From NCBI GenBank assembly GCA_934462775.1, contig CAKSIR010000002.1:1-58041 (forward strand): a stretch of 58,041 bases of DNA, in the 5' to 3' direction. This document shows, piece after piece, positions 43,740-53,637 of the stretch. Position 1 is the stretch's first letter, and each line of letters begins with the position of its first letter. Under the pieces are notes generated by a model, which was given only the letters and a program-made list of their open reading frames with translations, was not told the origin of the DNA and ran no database searches. The stretch is from an uncultured Ruminiclostridium sp. (lineage in GTDB: Bacteria; Bacillota; Clostridia; Oscillospirales; Ruminococcaceae). Position numbers and translations under genes: made by a program.

Positions 43740-44539
43740 TGGATTTCAGCAAAGTTATAATTATGACCGACCTTGACGGCACGCTGCTGACTGATGACAA
43801 GCGGATTTTGCAGAAGGACCTTGACGCTGTTGACCGTTTCAGAAAAGGCGGCGGACTGTTCACTGTTGCAACGGGCAGAGGGTATGCAATGGCGCGCCGT
43901 ATAATCGAGCAGCTCAGGCTTAATATGCCTGCGGTGATTTTCAACGGCGCAAGCGTTTACGATTTTCGGCGCAGCAAGCCGCTCTGGAACTGCATGATTG
44001 AGGACAGCGCCTATGATTATATTCCCATGCTTATAAAAGAATTTCCCGACCTGGGAGTGGAAATTCTAAGCGAGCAAAGGGTGTATGTTCCTTACGCAAA
44101 TCAGGTTATTTACGACCATCTTGCTCTTGAACAGCTTGACGGGGTGGAGATTCCCTTTGAAGATGTGCCGAAAGGCTGCTTCAAAATGCTGCTTGGGTAT
44201 CCAAAGGAAAAAATCGAGCTGCTTATGGATTTTGCGCGGAAAAATTGCAGCAAGGGCGTAAACTGGGTTCACAGCGCGCCGATGTATTTTGAAATGCTGC
44301 CGAAAGGAATAAGCAAGGCGGAGGGCTTTAAAAAGCTGCTCGAAATAACAGGAAACACCGATAAATTCACGGTTGCGGCAGGTGATTACGGAAACGATTA
44401 CGCAATGATAAAGGCGGCGGATTTCGGAGTGGCGGTTGCAAATGCGCAGGACGAGGTGAAAAGCGCTGCGAAGCGGATCGTCTGCGACAATAACAGCGGC
44501 GCAATGAGCGAAATTATCGATATAATCGAAAAGCTTTAG
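43739..44539 (+). CDS. Cof-type HAD superfamily phosphatase
   Basis: A 266-residue HAD-IIB (Cof) hydrolase. The nucleophile motif is MTDLDGTLL (about residues 9-17), motif II is ATGRG and motif IV is AAGDYGNDYAM. These enzymes dephosphorylate sugar phosphates or cofactors; the substrate is not readable. It shares one base with the rluD stop (TAATG). Confidence 0.92.
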   Translation: MDFSKVIIMTDLDGTLLTDDKRILQKDLDAVDRFRKGGGLFTVATGRGYAMARRIIEQLRLNMPAVIFNGASVYDFRRSKPLWNCMIEDSAYDYIPMLIKEFPDLGVEILSEQRVYVPYANQVIYDHLALEQLDGVEIPFEDVPKGCFKMLLGYPKEKIELLMDFARKNCSKGVNWVHSAPMYFEMLPKGISKAEGFKKLLEITGNTDKFTVAAGDYGNDYAMIKAADFGVAVANAQDEVKSAAKRIVCDNNSGAMSEIIDIIEKL

Positions 44540-44567
44540 CATATTCTGCATAATTCAAAAATTTTGA

Positions 44568-44596
44568 TTGACATTAAGGCAAAAAACAAGTACAAT
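44568..44596 (+). promoter_or_regulatory. Strong sigma-A promoter for the transketolase pair
   Basis: TTGACA at 44568-44573 and TACAAT at 44591-44596 are 17 bases apart. It starts the two-gene transketolase unit. Confidence 0.85.
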
Positions 44597-44641
44597 ATAA
44601 TAGATGAAAATTCTCAGATTTATATAAACGGAGGTTTCAAA

Positions 44642-45484
44642 ATGGACGCAACTTTAAAAAAGCAGCTTGAAATAACTGCTACAAAAGTAAGAATGGGCAT
44701 TATTGAAGGCGTTTACAACGCAAAGTCGGGCCATCCCGGCGGATCGCTTTCAGTAGCAGACACACTGACATATCTGTACAACGCGGTTATGAACGTTGAC
44801 CCTGCAAATCCCGAAATGGAGGATCGCGACAGACTTGTTCTTTCAAAGGGACATACTGCGCCCGCACTCTATTCCGTTCTTGCAAACAGAGGATTTTTCC
44901 CGGTTGAGGAGTTGAAAACACTCCGTCACATTGATTCGCGCTTACAGGGTCATCCGGTAAGAAACAAGGTTCCCGGCGTCGACATGAGCACAGGCTCACT
45001 TGGACAGGGCATTTCAGCCGCTTGCGGTATGGCGCTGTCAGGCAAGATTTCCAATGAAACCTACAAGGTTTACGCAATCCTCGGCGACGGCGAAATTGAA
45101 GAGGGTCAGGTATGGGAAGCAGCTATGTTTGCAGCTCACTACGGACTTGACAACCTTGTTGCGGTAGTAGACAACAACGGTTTACAGATAGACGGTAAAA
45201 TCAGCGAGGTAATGTCGCCGTATCCGATTGACGAAAAGTTCGCAGCGTTTGGCTGGCACGTTATCACAATTGACGGTCATGATTTTGACGCAATTGAAAA
45301 GGCGTTTCAGGAAGCAGAGCGCGTTGCTAACCAGCCCACAGTAATCATTCAGAAGTCCGTTAAGGGCAAGGGCGTTTCCTTCATGGAAAACCAGGTTTCA
45401 TGGCATGGAACAGCTCCTAACGAAGAACAGTACAAGCAGGCTATGGCTGAGTTACAGGCTAAGCTGGACGAACTGACAAAGTAA
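44642..45484 (+). CDS. Transketolase, N-terminal subunit
   Basis: A 280-residue thiamine-diphosphate-binding half of transketolase: GHPGGSLSVADTL and GDGEIEEGQVWEAA, with the metal and diphosphate site NNG. It works with the next gene to shuttle two-carbon units in the pentose phosphate pathway, as in many clostridia and archaea. The frame opens at 44564; GGAGG at 44631-44635, 6 bases before the ATG, fixes the start at 44642. Confidence 0.93.
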   Translation: MDATLKKQLEITATKVRMGIIEGVYNAKSGHPGGSLSVADTLTYLYNAVMNVDPANPEMEDRDRLVLSKGHTAPALYSVLANRGFFPVEELKTLRHIDSRLQGHPVRNKVPGVDMSTGSLGQGISAACGMALSGKISNETYKVYAILGDGEIEEGQVWEAAMFAAHYGLDNLVAVVDNNGLQIDGKISEVMSPYPIDEKFAAFGWHVITIDGHDFDAIEKAFQEAERVANQPTVIIQKSVKGKGVSFMENQVSWHGTAPNEEQYKQAMAELQAKLDELTK

Positions 45485-45500
45485 GAAAGGATTGATATAA

Positions 45501-46436
45501 ATGGAAAAGAAAGCAACCCGTGAAAGCTACGGCGAAGCTCTTGTAATGCTCGCTGAAAAAAGACCTGACTTAGTGGTTCTTGACGCTGACCTTGCAGCAG
45601 CAACAAAAACAGGCATATTCAAGAAAGCTTATCCTGACAGATTTTTTGACTGCGGTATCGCGGAAGCAAATATGATGGGCGTTGCAGCAGGTATCGCTAC
45701 AACAGGCAAGCTGGTTTTTGCAAGCACTTTTGCAATGTTTGCGGCAGGCCGCGCATTTGAAATTGTTCGCAACAGCATTGGCTATCCTCATCTTAACGTA
45801 AAAATCGGTGCAACTCATGCAGGCATTTCCGTTGGCGAGGACGGCGCGTCCCACCAGTGCAACGAGGATATTGCCCTTATGAGAGCAATTCCCGGCATGA
45901 CAGTTATCAACCCTGCCGACGACGTTGAAGCAAAGGCAGCCGTCCTCGCAATGGCTGATTATGTCGGACCCACATACATGAGATTCGGCAGACTTGCCGC
46001 TCCTATTTTCAACGACGCTGCAACTTACAAGTTCGAGCTTGGCAAGGGCGTTCTGTTAAAGGACGGTAAAGACGTTACTATCGTAGCAACAGGTTTAATG
46101 GTAGCAGAGGCTCTTGAAGCTGCAAAGGCGCTTGCCGAGCAGGGAATTGACGCCCGTGTTATCAACATTCACACAATAAAGCCTATTGACAAGGAAATTA
46201 TCACAAAGGCTGCAAAGGAAACCGGCAAGATTATCACAGTTGAGGAACATTCCGTTATCGGCGGTCTTGGCTCGGCTGTTGCCGACGTTGTTACAGAAAG
46301 CTGCCCTGTTCCTGTTATCAAAATCGGCGTGAAGGATACATTCGGTCACTCAGGCCCTGCTGTTGCATTGCTCAAGGAATTTGGTCTTTGCGCGGACAAT
46401 ATAGTTGCCGTTACAAAATCCGCTTTAGGCAAGTAA
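45501..46436 (+). CDS. Transketolase, C-terminal subunit
   Basis: A 311-residue pyrimidine-binding plus C-terminal half: FASTFAMFAAGRAFE, THAGISVGEDGASHQCNEDI and EEHSVIGGLGSAVADV. The active-site Glu of the pyrimidine domain is in the early AEANMMG segment. Seventeen bases separate the halves. The unit ends in a strong terminator. Confidence 0.93.
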   Translation: MEKKATRESYGEALVMLAEKRPDLVVLDADLAAATKTGIFKKAYPDRFFDCGIAEANMMGVAAGIATTGKLVFASTFAMFAAGRAFEIVRNSIGYPHLNVKIGATHAGISVGEDGASHQCNEDIALMRAIPGMTVINPADDVEAKAAVLAMADYVGPTYMRFGRLAAPIFNDAATYKFELGKGVLLKDGKDVTIVATGLMVAEALEAAKALAEQGIDARVINIHTIKPIDKEIITKAAKETGKIITVEEHSVIGGLGSAVADVVTESCPVPVIKIGVKDTFGHSGPAVALLKEFGLCADNIVAVTKSALGK

Positions 46437-46441
46437 TTATT

Positions 46442-46468
46442 AAAACCACCTTTCGAGGTGGTTTTTTT
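46442..46468 (+). terminator. Terminator of the transketolase unit
   Basis: AAAACCACCT / AGGTGGTTTT with a UUCG tetraloop and a run of seven Ts. Confidence 0.92.
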
Positions 46469-46495
46469 ACGGCTGTGTAAATACTGAATATTCGC

Positions 46496-46524
46496 TTGAA
46501 AATGTATATTATTCATTTTAAAAT
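46496..46524 (+). promoter_or_regulatory. Candidate promoter for feoA
   Basis: TTGAAA at 46496-46501 and TAAAAT at 46519-46524 are 17 bases apart. It lies in the 163-base gap between transketolase and feoA, which holds nothing else I can name. Confidence 0.65.
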
Positions 46525-46599
46525 TTCCTGCACGCTTTGGCATAATTCGACATATACTGTTATTGGAGCTAATCCAGAATAAATGAAAGGTCTGATTTT

Positions 46600-46824
46600 A
46601 TGCATACGATGAATGATATGGAAATCGGCGACACTGCCCGAGTGGTTCAGCTTAATATAGAGGGAAGCATGAGAAGAAGGCTTCTTGACATTGGGCTTAT
46701 TGAGGGGACGAAAATAGAGTGTCTGCAAAAAAGTCCGCTGGGCGACCCTGCGGCATACCTAATCAGAGGGGCGGTAATCGCAATACGCTCTGAGGACAGC
46801 AGGAGAGTCTGCGTCTGCACATAA
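46600..46824 (+). CDS. Stand-alone FeoA-domain protein
   Basis: A 74-residue SH3-like FeoA domain (RRRLLDIGLIEGTKIE and IAIRSEDSRRV). FeoA proteins usually accompany the FeoB ferrous iron transporter, but no feoB is here, so it may serve elsewhere or act as a regulator. GAAAGG precedes the ATG; a second ATG at 46609 is also possible. Confidence 0.85.
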   Translation: MHTMNDMEIGDTARVVQLNIEGSMRRRLLDIGLIEGTKIECLQKSPLGDPAAYLIRGAVIAIRSEDSRRVCVCT

Positions 46825-46840
46825 CTTAGTTTTCGGTGGT

Positions 46841-46892
46841 ACATAAATCGGTGATATTTGTTAAATGCTTACAAAATAATGCCGATTTATGT
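46841..46892 (+). repeat. Perfect 11-bp inverted repeat between feoA and pyrC
   Basis: ACATAAATCGG at 46841-46851 and its exact complement CCGATTTATGT at 46882-46892 are separated by 30 bases. No T-run follows, so it is a poor terminator. It ends 35 bases upstream of the pyrC -35, where a regulator could bind. Confidence 0.55.
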
Positions 46893-46927
46893 CCTACATT
46901 TGTGTTGTCAAAAAATGAAGAATTATC

Positions 46928-46956
46928 TTGAATATTTGTTCAAAATATAGTATAAT
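46928..46956 (+). promoter_or_regulatory. Promoter of the pyrimidine cluster
   Basis: TTGAAT at 46928-46933 and TATAAT at 46951-46956 are 17 bases apart. The leader to the pyrC ATG would be only about 40 bases, too short for a PyrR attenuator. Confidence 0.8.
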
Positions 46957-47003
46957 AAATTGAATATAGCAAAATAGGGATTCATGTTTACGGAGAATAC
47001 GAA

Positions 47004-48272
47004 ATGACTCTTTTACTCAAAAACGGACGGGTTGTCGACTGCATAAACAGCGTTGACAAAAAGCTGGATCTATTTATTGAAAACGGCAAGGTCAAGGCGC
47101 TTGGCGAAAACCTGAATATCAATGCCGACCGCATTATTGACTGCACGGGAAAGACGGTTATACCCGGACTTTGCGATATGCACGTTCATTTCCGCGACCC
47201 GGGACAGACCTATAAAGAGGACATCATAACAGGCGGCGACGCGGCGGTTGCAGGCGGTGTAACGGCGGTTGCCTGTATGCCAAACACAAAGCCTGTCTGC
47301 GATAATGCAGAAACGATTAAATATATTCTTGACAAAGCTAAAAAGTCAAAGGTCAAGGTTTATCCTGTGGGTTCGATAACCAACGGGCTTGCAGGCGAAC
47401 AGCTCAGCGATTACGACGCGCTGAAAAAAGCAGGCTGCGTTGCCGTTTCAGATGACGGACGTCCTGTTAAAAGTGCGCGCATGATGGCGGAAGCAATGGT
47501 AAAGGCTCATTACGCGGGACTTAAGGTTATTTCCCACTGCGAGGACCTTGAAATAATCAACGGCGGCATAATGAACCTTGGCAGGGTTTCGAAAGAGCTT
47601 GGCGTAAAGGGCATGAGCCGTTCCAGTGAAAACACAATATCCGCAAGAGAAATCGTGCTTGCGGGCGATATGAATGTTCCGATTCACATTGCTCACGTTT
47701 CAACAAAGGAAGTTGTGAACTATATAAGAAGCGCAGTACGTTACGGCGTAATGGTCACAAGCGAAACCGCTCCGCATTATTTCACGCTTACCGATGAATG
47801 CCTGAGAACAAGGGACGCTGATTACAGAATGAATCCGCCTCTCCGTGAAGCTGACGATGTGGACGCAATAACCGAGGCAGTCTGCGACGGGACCATTGAC
47901 TGTATCGTTACCGACCATGCTCCCCATGCGGCTGAAGAAAAGGCTGATTTTGAGAAAGCGCCAAACGGCGTTGTGGGACTGGAAACATCGCTTGCCGCAA
48001 CGCTTACACAGCTTTACCATACAGGGAAAATGACGCTTGCTCAGATTGTGAGGGTTATGTGCGTAAATCCGCGAACCATTCTTGGAATTGACGGCGGAAC
48101 GCTGGGAATAGGCGACACGGCTGACATTGCGGTTGTTGACCTTAATGAGGAATGGGTTGTTGACCCGCAGAAGCTTCATTCAAAATCAAAAAATACCTGC
48201 TTTAAGGGAATGACCCTCAAGGGTAAGGTTAAATATACAATAGTAGACGGCAAAGTAGTATTTGAGGACTGA
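47004..48272 (+). CDS. pyrC: Dihydroorotase PyrC
   Basis: A 422-residue zinc amidohydrolase that cyclises carbamoyl aspartate to dihydroorotate. The metal motif DMHVHFRDPGQTYKEDI is at about residues 56-72, SDDGRPV and VTDHAPH mark the remaining site, and the barrel length is full. GGAGAAT precedes the ATG. It is the first gene of the pyr cluster. Confidence 0.95.
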   Translation: MTLLLKNGRVVDCINSVDKKLDLFIENGKVKALGENLNINADRIIDCTGKTVIPGLCDMHVHFRDPGQTYKEDIITGGDAAVAGGVTAVACMPNTKPVCDNAETIKYILDKAKKSKVKVYPVGSITNGLAGEQLSDYDALKKAGCVAVSDDGRPVKSARMMAEAMVKAHYAGLKVISHCEDLEIINGGIMNLGRVSKELGVKGMSRSSENTISAREIVLAGDMNVPIHIAHVSTKEVVNYIRSAVRYGVMVTSETAPHYFTLTDECLRTRDADYRMNPPLREADDVDAITEAVCDGTIDCIVTDHAPHAAEEKADFEKAPNGVVGLETSLAATLTQLYHTGKMTLAQIVRVMCVNPRTILGIDGGTLGIGDTADIAVVDLNEEWVVDPQKLHSKSKNTCFKGMTLKGKVKYTIVDGKVVFED

Positions 48273-48299
48273 TGGACAAAGAAAGGTAAGGTAAATGTT

Positions 48300-49232
48300 A
48301 TGTCACTTGACGCTTTAATGGCAAGCATCGCAAAAACACAGAATCCAACAGTAGCAGGTCTTGATCCGAAGCTGGATTATGTACCTGAATATATTCTAAA
48401 GAAGAACTTTGAAAAGTACGGCGAAACCTTAAAGGGCGCTGCAAAGGCTCTGCTTGAATTTAATAAGGGACTTATTGACGCGCTGCACGAGGTTGTTCCT
48501 GCAATCAAGCCGCAGGCTGCTTATTACGAAATGTACGGTACGGCTGGCGTAAAGACGCTGTACAAGACCCAGGAATACGCAAAGAAGCGCGGTATGCTGG
48601 TTATTACAGACGGTAAGCGCAACGACATCGGCACAACAATGGAGGCTTACGCAACAGCGCACCTCGGAAAAGTCAAGGTTGGCGAAAACGAGTATTGTCC
48701 TTTCCTGGGCGACGCTCTTACGGTAAACGGCTATCTCGGAAGCGACGGAATCAAGCCCTTGATCAAGGTTTGCAGCGAATACAACAAGGGCATTTTCGTA
48801 CTGGTAAAGACATCGAATCCATCGTCGGGCGAGCTTCAGGACAAGCTTATAGACGGCGTTACGGTATATGAAACAATGGGCAAAATGTGCGAGGAATGGG
48901 GCAAGGACCTCATGGGCAAGTACGGCTACTCAGGCGTTGGCGCGGTTGTAGGAGCAACCTATCCTGAGCAGATTAAGGAGCTGCGCGCAAAGCTGCCGCA
49001 CACATTCTTCCTTATTCCGGGTTACGGCGCTCAGGGTGCCTCCGCTAAGGACATTGCGGGAGCGTTTGACAGCAACGGTCTTGGCGGAATCGTAAACAGC
49101 TCAAGAGGAATTATGTGCGCGTACAAGAAGGAAGGCTGTGATGAGCGCGATTATGCAGGCGCAGCTTACCGCGAGGCAATACGCATGAGAGATGAAATTA
49201 TGAGCTTTGTAGGAGAAATAAAGCTTCCGTAA
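48300..49232 (+). CDS. pyrF: Orotidine 5'-phosphate decarboxylase PyrF (long form)
   Basis: A 310-residue enzyme of the longer PyrF subfamily; it decarboxylates OMP to UMP. The catalytic motif DGKRNDIGTT is present (about residues 101-110) and the phosphate-binding GYGAQGASA and NSSRGIM stretches are intact. AAGGTAAGG lies just upstream of the ATG. Confidence 0.94.
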   Translation: MSLDALMASIAKTQNPTVAGLDPKLDYVPEYILKKNFEKYGETLKGAAKALLEFNKGLIDALHEVVPAIKPQAAYYEMYGTAGVKTLYKTQEYAKKRGMLVITDGKRNDIGTTMEAYATAHLGKVKVGENEYCPFLGDALTVNGYLGSDGIKPLIKVCSEYNKGIFVLVKTSNPSSGELQDKLIDGVTVYETMGKMCEEWGKDLMGKYGYSGVGAVVGATYPEQIKELRAKLPHTFFLIPGYGAQGASAKDIAGAFDSNGLGGIVNSSRGIMCAYKKEGCDERDYAGAAYREAIRMRDEIMSFVGEIKLP

Positions 49233-49275
49233 TCACACGGACATATACATAAAAAAGAGTTATTTGGAGGGCAAA

Positions 49276-50379
49276 ATGGATTTCGGAACTGCAAAAAAAG
49301 CATACTTAATCTTGGCTGACGGTACTGTTTTCACAGGAAAGAGCTTTGGCAAGGAAGGCTCTGTTATCGGTGAAATTGTATTTACAACAGCAATGACGGG
49401 CTATGAGGAAACGCTTTCTGACCCGAGCTACTGCGGACAGATTGTTACACAGACTTTCCCGCTTATCGGCAACTACGGTACAAACGACTGCGACTATGAA
49501 TCAAAGGGAAGCGTTGTAAGCGGATATATTGTAAGGGAATGGTGCGAAAAGCCGTCAAACTTCCGTTGCCGGTACACAATTGACGAATTTCTCAAAAAGC
49601 ACGGAATTATCGGTCTTTACGACATTGATACAAGACGTCTTACAAGAATTATCCGTGAAACAGGCGTTATGAACGGCATGATTACAACCGATGAATTTGA
49701 CAAAGAAAAGGCGCTTGCCGAAATCAAGGCTTATACAGTGGGCAAGGTTGTACCGAAGGTAAGCGTTGAAAAGCCCGAAAGGCATGACGCTGAAAATCCG
49801 AGATTCAACGTTGCACTTATTGACTACGGCTACAAGTACAACATCAGACGCGAGCTTGAAAAGCGCGGCTGCAATGTAACGGTAATGCCGTGGAATTCAA
49901 CCGCCGATGAAATCAAGGCGTTGAATCCGGACGGAATCATGCTTTCCAACGGCCCGGGAGATCCGACCGACAACCCTGAATCAATTGAAACCCTCCGCAA
50001 TCTTATTCCTGCACAGATACCGACATTCGGAATCTGCCTCGGACATCAGCTCCTCGCACTTGCAAACGGCGCTAAGACGGTAAAGCTGAAATACGGTCAC
50101 AGAGGCGGAAATCAGCCTGTTACCGACCTTGACCGCGACAGAACGTACATCACATCACAGAATCACGGCTACGCGGTTGTCAGCGACACAGTTCCTGCCG
50201 AGGTAGGCAAGGTAAGCCACGTCAACGGCAACGACAAGACCTGCGAGGGCGTCAAGTACACAAACGCACCCGCATTCACGGTTCAGTTCCACCCTGAGGC
50301 TTGCGGCGGCCCACAGGACACAGCTTATTTATTTGACGAGTTCATCGAGCTTATGCAGACCAAAGGAGGAAACAAGTAA
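49276..50379 (+). CDS. carA: Carbamoyl phosphate synthase small (glutaminase) subunit CarA
   Basis: A 367-residue class I glutamine amidotransferase supplying ammonia to CarB. The triad is seen: Cys in FGICLGHQLLA, His and Glu in QFHPEA; SNGPGDP marks the oxyanion region. The frame also opens at a TTG at 49264, but that overlaps the GGAGGG ribosome site before the ATG at 49276. It is fused to carB by TAATG. Confidence 0.96.
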   Translation: MDFGTAKKAYLILADGTVFTGKSFGKEGSVIGEIVFTTAMTGYEETLSDPSYCGQIVTQTFPLIGNYGTNDCDYESKGSVVSGYIVREWCEKPSNFRCRYTIDEFLKKHGIIGLYDIDTRRLTRIIRETGVMNGMITTDEFDKEKALAEIKAYTVGKVVPKVSVEKPERHDAENPRFNVALIDYGYKYNIRRELEKRGCNVTVMPWNSTADEIKALNPDGIMLSNGPGDPTDNPESIETLRNLIPAQIPTFGICLGHQLLALANGAKTVKLKYGHRGGNQPVTDLDRDRTYITSQNHGYAVVSDTVPAEVGKVSHVNGNDKTCEGVKYTNAPAFTVQFHPEACGGPQDTAYLFDEFIELMQTKGGNK

Positions 50380-53300
50380 TGCCACTGAGAAGTGATATAA
50401 AGAAGGTCCTGATGATCGGCTCAGGTCCTATCGTAATCGGACAGGCAGCCGAATTTGACTACGCAGGCGCACAGGCCTGCCGCGCGCTTAAGCAGGAAGG
50501 TCTTGAAGTTGTACTTGTAAACTCCAACCCTGCAACTATTATGACAGACAAGCACATGGCTGATAAAATCTATATTGAGCCGCTGACGCTTGACTGCATC
50601 AAGAGAATTATCGAAATTGAAAAGCCCGACTCCATTCTTTCGACCCTCGGCGGTCAGACAGGACTTACGCTTTCAATGCAGCTTGCCGAGGAGGGCTTCC
50701 TCGCTTCGCACAATGTAAAGCTGCTTGGCGCAAATCCCGAAACGATCCACAAGGCAGAGGACAGACAGGCGTTCAAGGATACAATGGAGGCCATCGGCGA
50801 GCCATGCATTCCGTCAAAGGTTGTTGAAACCCTCGACGACGCTATGGATTTTGCAAACAATGTTATCGGCTATCCTGTAATCGTTCGTCCTGCGTTTACA
50901 CTGGGCGGTACAGGCGGCGGTATTGCAAATAACGCAGACGAGCTGCACGAAATTGCAACCAACGGACTTCGCCTTTCCCCAATTCATCAGATACTTGTTG
51001 AAAAGTGCATCTCAGGCTGGAAGGAAATCGAGTTTGAGGTTATCCGTGACGCAAAGGGCAATGTAATCACCGTCTGCTCAATGGAAAACTTCGACCCTGT
51101 CGGCGTTCACACAGGCGACAGTATCGTTGTTGCTCCTGCCGTTACGCTTTCCGATAAGGAATACCAGATGCTCAGAACAGCTGCCCTGAACATTATTCAG
51201 GCGCTGAAAGTAGAGGGAGGCTGCAACTGTCAGTTCGCGCTTCATCCGACATCTTTTGAGTATGCGGTAATCGAGGTTAATCCCCGTGTATCGCGTTCGT
51301 CAGCCCTTGCTTCAAAGGCAACGGGATACCCGATTGCAAAGGTTGCAACAAGAATCGCTATCGGTTACAGCTTAGACGAAATCGTAAATCAGGTAACAGG
51401 CAAGACCTACGCTTGCTTTGAGCCTGCGCTGGACTACCTTGTTGTAAAGTTCCCGAAGTGGCCCTTCGATAAGTTCGTTTACGCTAAGAAAACTCTTGGC
51501 ACACAGATGAAGGCAACAGGCGAAATCATGGCAATCGGCACAAGCTTTGAAGCTGCAATGATGAAGGCTGTACGCTCAATCGAGCTTGGCATGGATACAA
51601 TGACGAAGAAGCAGTTCACAAAGCTTACCGACGAGGAAGTTGAAAAGAAGCTGTATGACGTTGACGTTGACCGCTCATTCTGCGTATTCGAGGCTCTCAA
51701 GCGCGGCATTTCCGTTGACAGAATCCACGAAATCACTAAGATTGACAACTGGTTTATCGAAAAGCTGAACAACCTTGTCAAGCTTGAAAAGTGGCTTGCA
51801 GACGGCGAGCTTACGCAGGAAAAGTACAACACTGCAAAGCAGTATTGCTACCTTGACAAGACAATCGAGAATATTTCGGGTCAGAAGCTTGCCGACAAGG
51901 GCATTGAAAAGAAAACCGCCGTTTACAAGATGGTTGATACCTGTGCGGCAGAGTTCAGCGCGGACACGCCTTATTTCTACTCAACATTTGACGAGGAAAA
52001 CGAAGCTGCTGAATTTATTGAGCAGCACCCAAGCGACAAGAAGAAAATTCTCGTTTTCGGTTCAGGTCCTATCAGAATCGGTCAGGGTATCGAGTTCGAT
52101 TACTGTTCCGTTCACTGCGTATGGGCGCTTAAGGAGCTTGGCTGCGAGGCTATTCTCTGCAACAACAACCCCGAAACGGTTTCAACCGACTTCGACACAG
52201 GCGACAGACTTTATTTCGATCCGCTGACATTTGAGGACGTTGATGCCCTTATCGCTACCGAAAAGCCTGACGGCGTTGTCGTTCAGTTCGGCGGTCAGAC
52301 AGCTATCAAGCTGACTAAGCATTTGCAGGAAATCGGCGCAAACATTCTCGGCACATCTGCTGAAAGTATTGATGCCGCAGAGGACAGAGAGCTGTTTGAC
52401 GAGCTGCTTGAAAAGTGCGACATTCCGCGTCCTGCCGGCGAAACGGTATTCACAACAGAGGAAGCTCTGGTTGTTGCAAGGAAGCTGGGCTATCCTGTTC
52501 TTCTCCGTCCGTCCTACGTTCTCGGCGGTCAGAACATGATAATCGCTCACTGCGACAGCGACGTTACCGAATACATGAACATAATTACAGCTACAAAGCT
52601 GGAAAACCCTGTTCTTATCGATAAGTACCTTATGGGTACGGAGGTTGAGGTTGACGCAATATGCGACGGCACCGATTTCCTTATTCCCGGCATTATGGAG
52701 CATATTGAGCGCGCAGGTATCCATTCCGGCGACTCGATTTCAGTATATCCCGCTCAGACCCTTTCGGAGCGTATCAAGAAGGTTATCATCACCTATACAG
52801 AGCGCCTTGCAAAGGCACTTAACGTAATCGGTCTTGTAAACATTCAGTATGTTGTTTATGATCATCAGGTTTATGTAATCGAAGTAAATCCGCGTTCATC
52901 GAGAACCGTTCCTTACATCAGCAAGGTAACAGGCGTTCAGATGGTTGATATTGCAACAAAAATTCTCATGGGTCAGACGCTTAAGGAGCAGGGCTTTAAG
53001 AGCGGTCTTTACCCTGTCGGAAATTACGTTGCGGTTAAGGTTCCTGTATTCAGCTTTGAAAAGCTTCACGACGTTGATACTCAGTTAGGACCTGAGATGA
53101 AGTCAACAGGCGAGTGCCTCGGCATTGCCAAGACCTTTGAGGAAGCTCTCTTCAAGGGACTCGTTGCGGCAGGCTTCAAGATGGAGCACAAGGGCGGAGT
53201 TTTAATCTCGGTACGCGACCACGATAAGTCTGAAATCATTGATGTTGCAAGCAGGTTTGAAGCTCTCGGCTTTGACATTTATGCAACAAGCGGCACAGCA

Positions 53301-53588
53301 TCGCTGCTCAACAGAAACATGATTGCAACCAACTTCACATACAGACTTAACGAGAACAAGGAACCGAACGTTATCAGTCTGCTTGAAAGCGGCAAGATAA
53401 ACTACGTTATTTCAACCTCCGAAACAGGCCGCGACCCTGCCCGCGACAGCGTAAAGATGAGAAGAAAGACCGTTGAGCGTTCTATCGCCTGCCTGACCTC
53501 CATCGATACAGCCAACGCGCTGGCTACCTGCCTTGAAATGAACAAGACAATCAACGATGTTGAAATGGTGGATATTACAAAGATTTAA
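50379..53588 (+). CDS. carB: Carbamoyl phosphate synthase large subunit CarB
   Basis: A 1069-residue enzyme made of two homologous ATP-grasp halves (about 1-550 and 551-940) plus a C-terminal MGS-like allosteric domain (about 940-1069). Both ATP-binding halves retain GSGPI-IGQ-EFDY and the IEVNPR-SR motifs. It produces carbamoyl phosphate for pyrimidines and, if made elsewhere, arginine. Full length. Confidence 0.97.
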   Translation: MPLRSDIKKVLMIGSGPIVIGQAAEFDYAGAQACRALKQEGLEVVLVNSNPATIMTDKHMADKIYIEPLTLDCIKRIIEIEKPDSILSTLGGQTGLTLSMQLAEEGFLASHNVKLLGANPETIHKAEDRQAFKDTMEAIGEPCIPSKVVETLDDAMDFANNVIGYPVIVRPAFTLGGTGGGIANNADELHEIATNGLRLSPIHQILVEKCISGWKEIEFEVIRDAKGNVITVCSMENFDPVGVHTGDSIVVAPAVTLSDKEYQMLRTAALNIIQALKVEGGCNCQFALHPTSFEYAVIEVNPRVSRSSALASKATGYPIAKVATRIAIGYSLDEIVNQVTGKTYACFEPALDYLVVKFPKWPFDKFVYAKKTLGTQMKATGEIMAIGTSFEAAMMKAVRSIELGMDTMTKKQFTKLTDEEVEKKLYDVDVDRSFCVFEALKRGISVDRIHEITKIDNWFIEKLNNLVKLEKWLADGELTQEKYNTAKQYCYLDKTIENISGQKLADKGIEKKTAVYKMVDTCAAEFSADTPYFYSTFDEENEAAEFIEQHPSDKKKILVFGSGPIRIGQGIEFDYCSVHCVWALKELGCEAILCNNNPETVSTDFDTGDRLYFDPLTFEDVDALIATEKPDGVVVQFGGQTAIKLTKHLQEIGANILGTSAESIDAAEDRELFDELLEKCDIPRPAGETVFTTEEALVVARKLGYPVLLRPSYVLGGQNMIIAHCDSDVTEYMNIITATKLENPVLIDKYLMGTEVEVDAICDGTDFLIPGIMEHIERAGIHSGDSISVYPAQTLSERIKKVIITYTERLAKALNVIGLVNIQYVVYDHQVYVIEVNPRSSRTVPYISKVTGVQMVDIATKILMGQTLKEQGFKSGLYPVGNYVAVKVPVFSFEKLHDVDTQLGPEMKSTGECLGIAKTFEEALFKGLVAAGFKMEHKGGVLISVRDHDKSEIIDVASRFEALGFDIYATSGTASLLNRNMIATNFTYRLNENKEPNVISLLESGKINYVISTSETGRDPARDSVKMRRKTVERSIACLTSIDTANALATCLEMNKTINDVEMVDITKI

Positions 53589-53637
53589 ACAGTGATTTCT
53601 TAAAGCAATATCAAAGTCGGGAAACACACGCAGACAA

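Noticed and set aside
46963..47003. PyrR attenuator or other riboswitch before pyrC
   Set aside because: The leader is about 40 bases, with no antiterminator, terminator or PyrR-binding loop.
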